Positions 7,744 to 18,192 of a stretch of DNA of 64,000 nucleotides are shown here, piece by piece (positions within the stretch are counted from its first letter, which is position 1; the number at the start of each line of letters is the position of its first letter). The DNA is from Novosphingobium sp. 18050. Lineage in GTDB: Bacteria > Pseudomonadota > Alphaproteobacteria > Sphingomonadales > Sphingomonadaceae. The position numbers and the translations under genes were made by a program. Under the pieces are notes generated by a model. It searched no databases. It saw nothing but the letters and a program-made list of their open reading frames with translations, and was not told the DNA's origin. Where the stretch lies: the NCBI RefSeq assembly GCF_902706195.1, contig NZ_CACSJO010000022.1, positions 19,017 through 83,016 of the forward strand, given 5' to 3'.

Positions 7744-9159
7744 GTGGCTGATACTTACGATGTCATCGTTCTCGGTTCCGGCCCCGGCGGCTACGTTTCG
7801 GCGATCCGGGCTGCACAGCTGGGCCTGAAAGTCGCAATCGTCGAGCGCGAACTGCTCGGCGGCATCTGTCTCAATTGGGGCTGCATCCCGACCAAGGCGC
7901 TGCTGCGCTCGGCCGAGATCATGCATCACATGAAGCACGCCAAGGACTACGGCCTGGCTGCAGAGAACATCACCGCTGACCTCGACGCGATCGTCAAGCG
8001 TTCGCGCGGGGTGGCCAAGCAGCTCAATCAGGGCGTCACGCACCTGATGAAGAAGAACAAGATCACCGTCCACATGGGCACCGGAAAGCTTGTCGCTCCC
8101 GGCAAGCTGGAAGTGACCGGCGAAAAGGGTAGCGAGACCCTTTCGGCCAAGCACATCATCATCGCCACCGGCGCCCGCGCCCGCGACCTGCCCAAGGCCA
8201 AGGCCGACGGCAACCGCGTGTGGACCTATCGCCATGCGATGACCCCGAAGGAAATGCCCAGCAAGCTGCTGGTCCTCGGATCGGGCGCCATCGGCATCGA
8301 ATTCGCCAGCTTCTACAACGACATGGGCGTTGATGTTACGGTCGTCGAGATGATGGACCGCATCGTTCCGGTCGAGGACAAGGACATCTCGGTGTTCCTG
8401 GAGAAGTCACTGACCAAGCAGGGTATCAAGATCATGACCGGCGCCAAGGCCGGAGACGTGATCTCGTCCGACAAGGGTGTCAGCGTCAAGATCACCCCCA
8501 AGGGCGGTAAGGAAGAGACTCAGGAATTCAGCCACGTCATCGTCGCCATCGGCATCGTACCGAACGTGGAAAACATCGGCCTTGAGGACCTCAAGATCGA
8601 GCCGGACGAGAAGTTCTTCGTCAAGGTCGACGACTATGGCCGCACCAACGTTCCCGGCGTCTGGGCGATCGGCGACTGCGTGAAGGGCCCTTGGCTGGCG
8701 CACAAGGCCAGCCACGAAGGCGTCACCACTGCCGAGTCCATCGCCAAGGAACTGGGCAACAAGGAAGTCCACCCGCACCCGCTTGACCGTAACAACATCC
8801 CGGGTTGCACCTATTGCCACCCGCAGATCGCGTCGGTCGGCATGACCGAGGCCAAGGCCAAGGAAGCCGGTTACGAGGTGAAGGCTGGAACCTTCCCGTT
8901 CATCGGCAACGGCAAGGCCATCGCGCTCGGCGAGGCCGAGGGTTTCGTCAAGACGGTGTTCGACGCCAAGACCGGCGAATTGCTGGGCGCTCACATGATC
9001 GGCGCGGAAGTGACCGAGATGATCCAGGGCTACGTCGTGGGCAAGACCCTCGAAACCACCGAGGCCGAGCTGATGAACACGGTGTTCCCGCACCCGACCA
9101 TCTCGGAAACGATGCACGAGGCCACCCTGGCCGCCTACGGACGCGCGCTTCACATGTGA
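7744..9159 (+). CDS. lpdA: Dihydrolipoyl dehydrogenase (E3)
   Basis: A 471-residue FAD-dependent disulfide oxidoreductase that reoxidises dihydrolipoyl groups of PDH and related complexes and reduces NAD+. Visible are the N-terminal FAD-binding GSGPGGYVSA, the redox-active disulfide in GGICLNWGCIPTKALL, the NAD-binding GSGAIGIEFA, the second FAD site (VWAIGDC) and the C-terminal dimer interface with the catalytic His in FPHPTISETMHEA. A GTG start at 7744 is chosen because a GGAG ribosome site precedes it and it begins the family's usual N-terminus (VADTYDVIVLGSG); upstream in-frame starts would overlap the thioesterase gene. Confidence 0.95.
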   Translation: MADTYDVIVLGSGPGGYVSAIRAAQLGLKVAIVERELLGGICLNWGCIPTKALLRSAEIMHHMKHAKDYGLAAENITADLDAIVKRSRGVAKQLNQGVTHLMKKNKITVHMGTGKLVAPGKLEVTGEKGSETLSAKHIIIATGARARDLPKAKADGNRVWTYRHAMTPKEMPSKLLVLGSGAIGIEFASFYNDMGVDVTVVEMMDRIVPVEDKDISVFLEKSLTKQGIKIMTGAKAGDVISSDKGVSVKITPKGGKEETQEFSHVIVAIGIVPNVENIGLEDLKIEPDEKFFVKVDDYGRTNVPGVWAIGDCVKGPWLAHKASHEGVTTAESIAKELGNKEVHPHPLDRNNIPGCTYCHPQIASVGMTEAKAKEAGYEVKAGTFPFIGNGKAIALGEAEGFVKTVFDAKTGELLGAHMIGAEVTEMIQGYVVGKTLETTEAELMNTVFPHPTISETMHEATLAAYGRALHM

Positions 9160-9174
9160 CGTGCATGCTGTGCA

Positions 9175-9216
9175 AAACGAAAAGGGGCGGACCTTGCGGT
9201 CCGCCCCTTTTCGTTT
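9175..9216 (+). terminator. Intrinsic terminator after lpdA
   Basis: A perfect 19-bp inverted repeat (9175-9193 and 9198-9216) with a 4-nt loop; the descending arm ends in ttttcgttt. It starts 15 bp after the lpdA stop. It probably ends the pdhC-thioesterase-lpdA transcript and could also serve the convergent PilZ gene. Confidence 0.9.
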
Positions 9217-9259
9217 GGGTCCAGCGCTGGAACTTGGAACCGAGCCGGGTTTCCTGCCG

Positions 9260-9577
9260 TTAGCCCGCAGCCCTGACGATATGCTCGAACACCGCGACAT
9301 GAAGTGGCTCGGCAAATTCGCATCCCACGGCGCCGTCACGCATCCAGCAGATGCGAGCGCTCAGCAGTTGAAGCCCGGGAATGCGAATACGCAGTGGCAC
9401 TTCGGCCCGCGCGTCGGCGAACTTGGCGATGCGGAAACCGCCGGGAGAAAGGTCCTCCAGCCGTGCTGCCTTCCAGGGCCGGGTGCCTTGGCGCACTTCG
9501 CACAGAATCTCGACGCCGATTCGCTTGGAACGCGCTGCGTGACCATCGCTCGGGGCATTGGTTCCATCGTGCTGCAA
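9260..9577 (-). CDS. Single-domain PilZ protein
   Basis: A 105-residue protein consisting of one PilZ domain. It has basic residues near the N-terminus (RSKRIGVEILCEV) and the DLSPGGFRIA block that matches the (D/N)xSxxG part of the cyclic-di-GMP site, followed by a beta-rich end (RICWMRDGAVGCEFAEPL). Binding of c-di-GMP needs the upstream RxxxR, here only partly matched (RSKR), so ligand binding is uncertain. The start is a TTG preceded by a strong AAGGAG 5 bp upstream. Confidence 0.8.
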   Translation of the reverse strand: MQHDGTNAPSDGHAARSKRIGVEILCEVRQGTRPWKAARLEDLSPGGFRIAKFADARAEVPLRIRIPGLQLLSARICWMRDGAVGCEFAEPLHVAVFEHIVRAAG

Positions 9578-9677
9578 TGTTCTCTCCTTGGGCCCGATGA
9601 ACGCTTGGGCCTCAAGGAGTTACGATGTCGTTAGCGCTTTGACGGGGAGTGCCTGCAAAACGGCGGAGTAACTGATT

Positions 9678-10190
9678 TCACCGGAAATTCCGTGCCAGCA
9701 CGACCAGAGAAGGATCGCCCTCCAGAGGCTCGGGCGTAAAGCCTTTCTCGCGTTCCAGATCGATGGCGGCGTGGTTGTCGCGGCTCTCGATCGAGATCGC
9801 CCGGCGGCACCCGCGCATCGCGGCCTGGTCTGCGAGGAAATCGAGCATGGGCCAGCCGATGCCCTTACCACGGTGGTTCCCGCAGATCGAAACCGCGATC
9901 TCGCCGGTATCGAGCGGACCGTCGCAGGCCAGCACCGCCGAGACGACGATCTGCCCGCTCGCCCGGTTGATGCCGACCCACGATTCTGTCCGGAAATGAT
10001 CGGTATGAACCAGCGGTCGGAGGTGGCTGTCTCCGACATGCTCGGCTGCGGCGAGGAACCGAAAACGGCGGTCCTCGTCGGTCACCCGGTCGAAGAACTC
10101 GACGAGGTCGGGCATGTCTGCTTCAGTAGCGGGGCGCACGTCGATGTCGAGGCCCGAGCGGGTGGGCAGCGTGATGGTCCAGAATGGCAT
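9678..10190 (-). CDS. GNAT family N-acetyltransferase
   Basis: A 170-residue GNAT domain with the acetyl-CoA pyrophosphate loop in GNHRGKGIGWPMLDFLADQA (Q/RxxGxG/A pattern) and a C-terminal ESRDNHAAIDLEREKGF motif typical of GNAT strands and helix. The N-terminus (VRPATEADMPDLVEFFDRV) is the standard GNAT start. It transfers acetyl from acetyl-CoA to an amine. It is divergent from acs; in several bacteria a GNAT enzyme beside acs acetylates and silences acetyl-CoA synthetase, so Acs is a plausible target by context only. A possible FNR/FixK-type box lies about 65-75 bp upstream of its start. Confidence 0.85.
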   Translation of the reverse strand: MPFWTITLPTRSGLDIDVRPATEADMPDLVEFFDRVTDEDRRFRFLAAAEHVGDSHLRPLVHTDHFRTESWVGINRASGQIVVSAVLACDGPLDTGEIAVSICGNHRGKGIGWPMLDFLADQAAMRGCRRAISIESRDNHAAIDLEREKGFTPEPLEGDPSLVVLARNFR

Positions 10191-10253
10191 GGTATCGGCC
10201 TTTCGCGAGGGAGCGATGTGGCAATTGCTAATCCGTTTCCTGCGCCTGACGCC

Positions 10254-10267
10254 TTGATCCAGATCAC
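10254..10267. promoter_or_regulatory. Candidate FNR/FixK-type operator between GNAT gene and acs
   Basis: The 14-mer ttgatccagatcac matches the FNR/FixK dyad TTGAT-N4-ATCAA at 13 specified-plus-spacer positions, with a single mismatch at the last base. Its centre is about 70 bp upstream of the GNAT start codon and about 140 bp upstream of acs. The position would suit activation of the GNAT gene with a short leader. This is a sequence match only. Confidence 0.4.
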
Positions 10268-10399
10268 AAGCAGCCCCATTTTCGGCGTTGCGCGGCCCCC
10301 GATACCGATGTCCTATGTCGTGACCCTGCGCCGGCCGTTATAAGGCTGCATCAAGGCCGGACGAGTCCGGCAATAATGACGTAAGAGGAGAGCACCCAA

Positions 10400-12349
<1,950 letters not shown>

Positions 12350-12430
12350 TTTCAGGCAAGCCTGATGTGACGGTTGGCCGCGCTATCGCCGACCGTCGCA
12401 TCAACACGCCAAATTGCGCGTCTACATGCC

Positions 12431-12445
12431 TACTACGGGGTAGTA
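12431..12445. promoter_or_regulatory. Perfect short palindrome upstream of the M20 peptidase gene
   Basis: tactac-ggg-gtagta is a perfect 6-bp dyad with a 3-bp spacer, about 140 bp before the signal-peptide start of the peptidase gene and about 80 bp after acs. The dyad shape fits a response-regulator or other dimeric regulator site; no regulator is identified. The remaining spacer (12350-12586) shows only a small hairpin near 12345-12361. Confidence 0.3.
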
Positions 12446-12586
12446 ATTGCGCGCAGCTTCCGAACTGCCGTGGCGGCCCTGATACGACCTTGATTTTGGC
12501 CTTGATATCGCGGCGCTTCTGCCTTGCGTAGCGCCGCCTGCGCGGACAGGATGCGCTTTGCGACGCAACTGTCAGGGGCTTTATCG

Positions 12587-13987
12587 ATGCGCTTCAATCT
12601 TCCGGTGTTGATCTCGCTGGGAGCCAGCCTGCTGGCCTCCACTGCCGTCCAGGCCAAGGGCCATCCAGAGGCCGAGAAGCAGGTATTGGACCTTTCGAAG
12701 CAAACCATCGCCCTCAGGTCCGTGCGCGGCCCGGGCAACATGACGCCGCAGGTCGCCGAAGTGCTGAAGGGCGCTCTGCTCAAGGCTGGCTGGGACGCGA
12801 AGGACATCGAGATCGTCCCGCTGGACGACACCGCCTATCTGATCGCCACCTGGAAGGGCAGCGATCCCACGCTCGGCCCTGTCGTTCTCTCGGCCCATAT
12901 GGACGTGGTGGAAGCCAAGCCTGCGGACTGGGAGCGCGACCCGTTCACTCCGATCGTAGAAAACGGCTACCTTTTCGGGCGCGGGGCCAGCGATACCAAG
13001 TTCGAGGCCGCGCTCGCCCTGTCCTCGGTGATCGAACTGCGGCGTGAGGGCTTCAAGCCGAAGCGCAGCATCGTCATCGCCTATTCGGGCGACGAGGAAA
13101 CCACGATGGAGACCTCCAAGGCGATCGCGCAGCGTCTCAAGAATGCGGATATCGTCCTCAATGTCGACGGTTCCGCCGGTACGCTCGCGGAAAGCGGCAA
13201 GCCACTGTATTGGAGCTGGCAGGGCGGTGAGAAAACTTACGTCGATTACAAGGTCGAGGTCACCAACCCGGGCGGCCACAGTTCCGCCCCGCGCCCCGAC
13301 AACGCGATCGTCCAGCTTGCCGAGGCGATGGCCAAAATTGGCGCCTACCGGTTCAAGCCGGAACTTAATGACATAACCCGCCAATACTGGACCGAAGCCG
13401 CCAAGATCGAGCCTGACGCCAAGCTCGCAGCCGCGATGAAGGCCTTCGTCGCCAATCCGCAGGACACTGCTGCGCTGGCCGTGCTGCGCGCCAATCCGGC
13501 GACGGTGGGCAAGGTCTCGACGACCTGCGTGCCGACGATGATCGCGGGCGGCCATGCCCAGAACGCCCTGCCGCAGAGCGCCACGGCCAATATCAACTGC
13601 CGCATCTTCCCCGGCCATACGCGGGCAGAGATCATGGCTGAAATGGAGAAAGTCGCGGCGATGCCTGCCGCGAAGTTCAGTGATGTGACCGGGGACGATT
13701 CCGTCGAAGCCCCCGCTTCGCCCATGCGCGCCGATTTCGTGGCGGCGACGCGCAAGGCAGTGACGGCGGCCTGGGGCCCGGTGCCCATTATCCCGACGCA
13801 GGCATCCGGTGCCTCGGATTCGATGTGGTACCGCGCGCTGGGTGTACCCAGCTATGGCGCCAGCGCATCAATGAGCAAGGACTCGGACGATTTCTCGCAC
13901 GGCCTGAACGAACGCATTGCCCTGCTGAATATCGCGCCCGGGGTGACCTATTACCTCAGCCTGCTCAAGGATCTGACCGCAAAGTGA
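12587..13987 (+). CDS. Exported M20 family metallopeptidase
   Basis: A 466-residue M20 zinc peptidase with an N-terminal signal peptide (MRFNLPVLISLGASLLASTAVQAKG, written here as two parts: MRFNLPVLISLG then ASLLASTAVQA), so periplasmic or secreted. Metal and catalytic motifs are SAHMDVV (His ligand and Asp), GRGASDTK (bridging Asp) and SGDEETT (catalytic Glu followed by a Glu ligand), plus a dimerisation insert with NPGGHSSAP. Family members are carboxypeptidases or dipeptidases. The start at 12587 is chosen because it gives the signal peptide. Its stop overlaps the start of the next hydrolase gene, indicating coupled translation. Confidence 0.88.
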   Translation: MRFNLPVLISLGASLLASTAVQAKGHPEAEKQVLDLSKQTIALRSVRGPGNMTPQVAEVLKGALLKAGWDAKDIEIVPLDDTAYLIATWKGSDPTLGPVVLSAHMDVVEAKPADWERDPFTPIVENGYLFGRGASDTKFEAALALSSVIELRREGFKPKRSIVIAYSGDEETTMETSKAIAQRLKNADIVLNVDGSAGTLAESGKPLYWSWQGGEKTYVDYKVEVTNPGGHSSAPRPDNAIVQLAEAMAKIGAYRFKPELNDITRQYWTEAAKIEPDAKLAAAMKAFVANPQDTAALAVLRANPATVGKVSTTCVPTMIAGGHAQNALPQSATANINCRIFPGHTRAEIMAEMEKVAAMPAAKFSDVTGDDSVEAPASPMRADFVAATRKAVTAAWGPVPIIPTQASGASDSMWYRALGVPSYGASASMSKDSDDFSHGLNERIALLNIAPGVTYYLSLLKDLTAK

Positions 13988-15261
13988 AGCGCGCGGCCCT
14001 GACGGTAGCCTTGGCCCTGACGACGCTGGCGGCGCCGGCAGGGGCCCGTTCGGTTTACGTCAATGCAGGCCGGTTGGTCGATGTGACCAAGGGGATCGAA
14101 AAGACCGGGCAGTGCGTGCTGGTCGAGGACGCTCGCATCACCCGCGTCGAGGCCTGCACCGCGCCGCCGCCGGGCGCGCAGGTGCTGGACTGGTCCGCTT
14201 ATACAGTACTGCCGGGCCTTATCGACCTGCACACCCACCTTGCCGACACCGGCCAGAGCGCGGATGTGGCGGCTCCCCTCAAGACCTCGCCGCAGGCCAC
14301 GGCCCTGATCGGGGCGCACAACGCGAAGATCACGCTGGAGGCGGGGTTCACCACCGTGCGCGATGTCGGCACGTATCGCGGGCTTACAGATGTGGCCCTG
14401 CGAGATGCGATAGCAGGCGGCATGGTGCCAGGTCCGCGCATGTTCGTGGCAGGGGCCTATATCACCGCGCCCGGCGGCGGCGGCGAACTCAACGGCGTCG
14501 TCCCCAACGACCAACTCCCCGCCGACATGCGTCTCGGCGTCGTGCACAATGCGGGCGAGGCGCGAGAACGCACCGAGTACCTGTTCGCTCACGGTGCCGA
14601 CTTCATCAAGATGATCGCCACCGGCGCCGTCCTCGCCATCGGCACCGAGCCGGGCAAGATCGAACTGTCGGAAGACGAGATGCGCGCCGTCGTTGAGGTG
14701 GCCAGGGCTCACGGCAGCTACGCCACCGCCCACGCACATGGGGCCGAGGGCATCAAGGCGGCGATCCGCGCGGGCGTCCATAGCATCGAGCATGCCAGCC
14801 TGATCGATGATGAGGGCCTCGCCATGGCGAAGAAGGCCGGGGTCTGGCTCGTCATGGACATTTACGACGGTGACTGGATCGACCAGCAAGGCACCAAGGA
14901 AGGCTGGCCTGAGGAGTACCTGCGCAAGAACCGCGAAACCACGGAGGCACAGCGCGAAGGTTTCGCCAAGGCGCTGAAGCAGGGGGTGAAGCTGGCCTTT
15001 GGCACTGATGCCGGCGTCTACCCGCACGGGTTCAACGCCCGTCAGTTCGGCTATATGGTACGCTATGGCATGACACCCGCGCAGGCGATCCGTGCGGCGA
15101 CGCTCGATGCAGCGACTTTGATCGGCCATGACAAGGAACTGGGCTCGATCGAGCCGGGCAAGTTCGCCGACATGATTGCGGTGCCGGGCGATCCTTTGGT
15201 GGACGTGGGCGCGTTGGAAAGCGCGGCGCATGTCATGAAGGCCGGCGCGATAGTCAAATGA
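13984..15261 (+). CDS. Exported metal-dependent amidohydrolase (Xaa-Pro/Xaa-Arg dipeptidase-like)
   Basis: A 425-residue amidohydrolase-superfamily protein with an N-terminal signal peptide (KRAALTVALALTTLAAPAGA). The HxH metal motif is in GLIDLHTHLAD, the candidate carboxylated Lys is in DFIKMIATG, later His ligands are in AHAHGAEG and SIEHASL, and the Asp is in FGTDAGVYPHG. It resembles the secreted dipeptidase branch (imidazolonepropionase-like), some members of which cleave Xaa-Arg/Lys dipeptides; the specificity here is inferred. The GTG start overlaps the stop of the M20 peptidase by 4 bp, so the two exported hydrolases are probably made together. Confidence 0.85.
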   Translation: MKRAALTVALALTTLAAPAGARSVYVNAGRLVDVTKGIEKTGQCVLVEDARITRVEACTAPPPGAQVLDWSAYTVLPGLIDLHTHLADTGQSADVAAPLKTSPQATALIGAHNAKITLEAGFTTVRDVGTYRGLTDVALRDAIAGGMVPGPRMFVAGAYITAPGGGGELNGVVPNDQLPADMRLGVVHNAGEARERTEYLFAHGADFIKMIATGAVLAIGTEPGKIELSEDEMRAVVEVARAHGSYATAHAHGAEGIKAAIRAGVHSIEHASLIDDEGLAMAKKAGVWLVMDIYDGDWIDQQGTKEGWPEEYLRKNRETTEAQREGFAKALKQGVKLAFGTDAGVYPHGFNARQFGYMVRYGMTPAQAIRAATLDAATLIGHDKELGSIEPGKFADMIAVPGDPLVDVGALESAAHVMKAGAIVK

Positions 15262-15343
15262 AGCGTTCGGCCACCGGGTTTTCGAGGCAGGTTCTGGCGA
15301 ATTTGGGGTCATAATAAATAACCACGTAAAATAAGTTCATCAT

Positions 15344-15375
15344 GTCATTATTGGCGGGAAAGTGCCAATAATGAC
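15344..15375. other. Perfect 12-bp hairpin in the amidohydrolase-glycosyltransferase spacer
   Basis: gtcattattggc at 15344-15355 pairs perfectly with gccaataatgac at 15364-15375 around an 8-nt loop. No T-tract follows, so it is not a standard intrinsic terminator. The surrounding 214-bp spacer is unusually AT-rich for this window. It could be an operator, a processed transcript end or a transcription stop. Confidence 0.45.
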
Positions 15376-15475
15376 GCTTGGCTATGTTGCTGTTAAGGAA
15401 AGTTATCTGGACGGTTTCAGGTGAGCGTGTTGTATATTTGCTCTAGCGATTACCCGCTGTCGTGCCGGAGCTTCT

Positions 15476-16576
15476 ATGCCCACGCTTTCCATCTGTATTC
15501 CGACATACAATCGTTCCCATTGCCTGGCTGAACTTCTCGACAGTATCATCGCTCAGGACATGCCCCAGATCGAAGTCGTCGTCAGCGACGATGGCTCGCC
15601 AGACGACACTGCTGCTCTCGCGCGGAGCTATGGCGGCCGGATCGCGCGGTTCACATTGTTGTGCCAACCGGTCAATATCGGGGTCGATCGCAATATCCGC
15701 GCCGTCACGGAAGCCGCGACGGGGGACTATATCTGGTTGATCGGCGATGATGACCGTCTGGAGCCGGGCGGCGCGCGCCGGGTCATGGACGCTCTCGAGC
15801 GTTGGCCGGGCGTGGTCGGGCTAACGCTTGGCGTGGTCGATTACGATGTGACCTTGCGGCATGTCACCGGCCTGCGGGCCATGCCCAGAACGCAGCGGAT
15901 CGAAGGTGCGGCAGCGGTTTTCAGCCGCTCTGCCCATTTACTCGGCTACATATCGGGAACCGTCGTGGATCGCCGCAAGTGGAATGCGGCCAGCGCCGAC
16001 CCCAGCGCGCGCGCGATGAAGAACCTGTATTCGCCGGTCTACATTCTGGGCCGCGCGATAGGCGCGACCGGAACCTGGGGCATCGTCAACGAGCCTTGCA
16101 TCGGTTTTCGCTCCGGCAACGACCAACTCAAGCGCAGGGTCGGCTGGCTGGAGCGCCTGAAGATCGATGTGCGCGCCTACGACGAGATCGCAGACCTGCT
16201 CTTTGCAGACGACCGCGCCGCCCACCGTGCGATGTGCAAGCGGGTGTTCGACACACACATTCTCGCCCGCATCGTCAATGCGACGACTAGCGGGGAGGAC
16301 TCCGGCGAAAGGCTGAAAGCCGCGACCTACTTGATCGGACGTTATGCGGCGATGCCCCGGCTGTGGCTGCTGGGCCTGCCTATGCTGCTCGCGCCCGCCA
16401 TAATGCTTCGCGCGGTGCGGAGCGCCTACAGGCGCATGGCGGGTTCATCCGGAACCGCAAGGGCGCGGCGGTTCGTGTCCGCTGAAACCGGCCCGGCGGC
16501 CGGCCGCGTCCCGCTCCAACACGGCAGCAATCCACCGCCTCGGAGATCGGGAAGGATGCAACGCCAGTTCCACTAG
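15476..16576 (+). CDS. Family 2 glycosyltransferase
   Basis: A 366-residue GT-A fold glycosyltransferase. The N-terminus LSICIPTYNRSHCLAELLDS and VVVSDDGSPDDT are the nucleotide-sugar-binding elements, and WLIGDDDRLEPGG carries the DxD-like metal site. A hydrophobic stretch near the C-terminus (LWLLGLPMLLAPAIML) suggests membrane association. GT2 enzymes build polysaccharides or decorate lipids. It stands alone, without other polysaccharide genes, after a spacer with a hairpin, so its product cannot be inferred. A GGAG site precedes the ATG. Confidence 0.87.
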   Translation: MPTLSICIPTYNRSHCLAELLDSIIAQDMPQIEVVVSDDGSPDDTAALARSYGGRIARFTLLCQPVNIGVDRNIRAVTEAATGDYIWLIGDDDRLEPGGARRVMDALERWPGVVGLTLGVVDYDVTLRHVTGLRAMPRTQRIEGAAAVFSRSAHLLGYISGTVVDRRKWNAASADPSARAMKNLYSPVYILGRAIGATGTWGIVNEPCIGFRSGNDQLKRRVGWLERLKIDVRAYDEIADLLFADDRAAHRAMCKRVFDTHILARIVNATTSGEDSGERLKAATYLIGRYAAMPRLWLLGLPMLLAPAIMLRAVRSAYRRMAGSSGTARARRFVSAETGPAAGRVPLQHGSNPPPRRSGRMQRQFH

Positions 16577-16590
16577 TCGGCAGGTCGGCC

Positions 16591-18192
16591 TTAGCGAAAG
16601 CGCCCGAACCGCCCCTTGTCTGCAATCACTTCGTGGGCGCAGTTGTGCCCGGGGGCTCCCGTAACGCCGCCGCCGGGATGGGTGCCTGCGCCGCACATGT
16701 AGAGGCCCTTGATCGGCCCCCGATAAGCGCCGTGGCCCAGCACGGGGCGCGCCGACCACATCTGATCCAGTGTGAGATTGCCGTGCATGATGTCTCCGCC
16801 GATAAGGCCGAACTTGCGTTCGAGGCCCTTGGGGCTGAGTATCTGCCTGCCAAGGATCGAGGCGCGGAAACCGGGCGCATGGGCTTCCACCGTATCGATG
16901 ATGGTATAGGCTGCCTTGTCTTCCTCGGCGTCCCAGTCCCTGCCGCCGGGCAGTTCGGGCGCGAACTGTTGGCAGAACAGGCTGGCGACGTGCTGGCCTT
17001 CGGGAGCAAGGCTTTCGTCGATGGTCGAGGGAATGAGCATTTCGACGATCGGTGCCTTGGACCACCCATGCTGTTTCGCGTCTATAAAGGCGCGGTCCAT
17101 GTAGTCGAGCGTGGGCGCAATGATGATGCCTGAGCGGTGATGCTCGCCAGGTTCCGGCAAGCAGGTAAAGCGCGGCAGTTCGGAGAGAGCGACGTTCATG
17201 CGGAACGTGCCGCTGCCGGTCTTGAAGCCCTTCACGCGGCGCGCAAAGTCCGGTTTCAGGTCACTGGCGGCGATCATCCTGCCGTAGAGCAGTGCTGGCC
17301 CGACATTGGAGATGACACGCGGCGCAGCGATCTCCTCGCCGCTTTCAAGGCGTACTCCGGCCACTTTTCCGCCATCGACCAGCACTTGCTCGACAGGCGT
17401 TTCGAGGCTGATCTCGACGCCGAGGTCGCGGCAGACCTTGGCCATGATCTGGGTGATCGTGCCCATGCCGCCGACCGAGTGGCCCCAGGCGCCCTTCTTG
17501 CCGTTCACCTCACCGAACACGTGGTGGAGCAGCACATACGCGCTGCCCGGCGTGTCGGGCGAGGCGTAATTGCCCACCACCGCGTCGAAACCGAAGGCAG
17601 CCTTCACCGCCTCGCTCTCGAACCAGCCGTCGAGCAGGCCGCGTGCAGACTTTGTGAACAGGTCGAGTACGTCGCGCTGGGCCTCGATCGACAGGCCAGC
17701 GAGCTTGCGGCCTTGCAATGCCGCATCGATCAGAGCCCGCCAGCCGCCTCCTGCCTCGGGCGGGGTCTTGAGCGCGAGGTCGCGCAGAACTTCCGCCACG
17801 CTTTCAAGAGCCTCGTAATAGGCGGGCAGCACTTCCGCATCGTGCTGCGAGAAGCGGCGAAACTCCGCCTGCGTGCGTTCCAGCCCGCCGCCCAGCTTGA
17901 GATAGCCGCCGTCTTCCTGCGGCAGGAAATTGCTGATCGGCCGCTCGATCACGCGGTACCCGTGCTCGGCCAGTCGCATGTCGGTAATGACCTTGGGCTG
18001 GAGCAGGCTGACGGTATAGCTGGCGACGGAGTTGCGGAAGCCGGGGTGGAATTCCTCGGTCACCGCCGCGCCGCCGACGACGTCGCGCCGCTCCAGCACG
18101 CGCACCTTCAGTCCGGCGCGGGCGAGGTAGAAGGCGCAGGTGAGGCCGTTGTGGCCGCCGCCGATAATGATCGCGTCGTACTTCGTGGTCAT
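16591..18192 (-). CDS. Phytoene-desaturase-like FAD-dependent oxidoreductase
   Basis: A 533-residue FAD/NAD(P)-binding oxidoreductase of the phytoene dehydrogenase/amine oxidase (PYROXD2-like) group. The N-terminal Rossmann motif is IIIGGGHNGLTCAFYLARAG followed by VLERRDVVGGAAVTEE, and the C-terminal flavin motif is GLYMCGAGTHPGGGVTGAPG. Its ATG overlaps the stop of the upstream Rieske oxygenase by 4 bp (ATGA), so the two are translationally coupled. No carotenoid genes are nearby, so carotenoid desaturation is unlikely; it more likely oxidises the product of the Rieske enzyme. This is not a ferredoxin reductase, so the electron donor for the oxygenase must come from elsewhere. Confidence 0.85.
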   Translation of the reverse strand: MTTKYDAIIIGGGHNGLTCAFYLARAGLKVRVLERRDVVGGAAVTEEFHPGFRNSVASYTVSLLQPKVITDMRLAEHGYRVIERPISNFLPQEDGGYLKLGGGLERTQAEFRRFSQHDAEVLPAYYEALESVAEVLRDLALKTPPEAGGGWRALIDAALQGRKLAGLSIEAQRDVLDLFTKSARGLLDGWFESEAVKAAFGFDAVVGNYASPDTPGSAYVLLHHVFGEVNGKKGAWGHSVGGMGTITQIMAKVCRDLGVEISLETPVEQVLVDGGKVAGVRLESGEEIAAPRVISNVGPALLYGRMIAASDLKPDFARRVKGFKTGSGTFRMNVALSELPRFTCLPEPGEHHRSGIIIAPTLDYMDRAFIDAKQHGWSKAPIVEMLIPSTIDESLAPEGQHVASLFCQQFAPELPGGRDWDAEEDKAAYTIIDTVEAHAPGFRASILGRQILSPKGLERKFGLIGGDIMHGNLTLDQMWSARPVLGHGAYRGPIKGLYMCGAGTHPGGGVTGAPGHNCAHEVIADKGRFGRFR

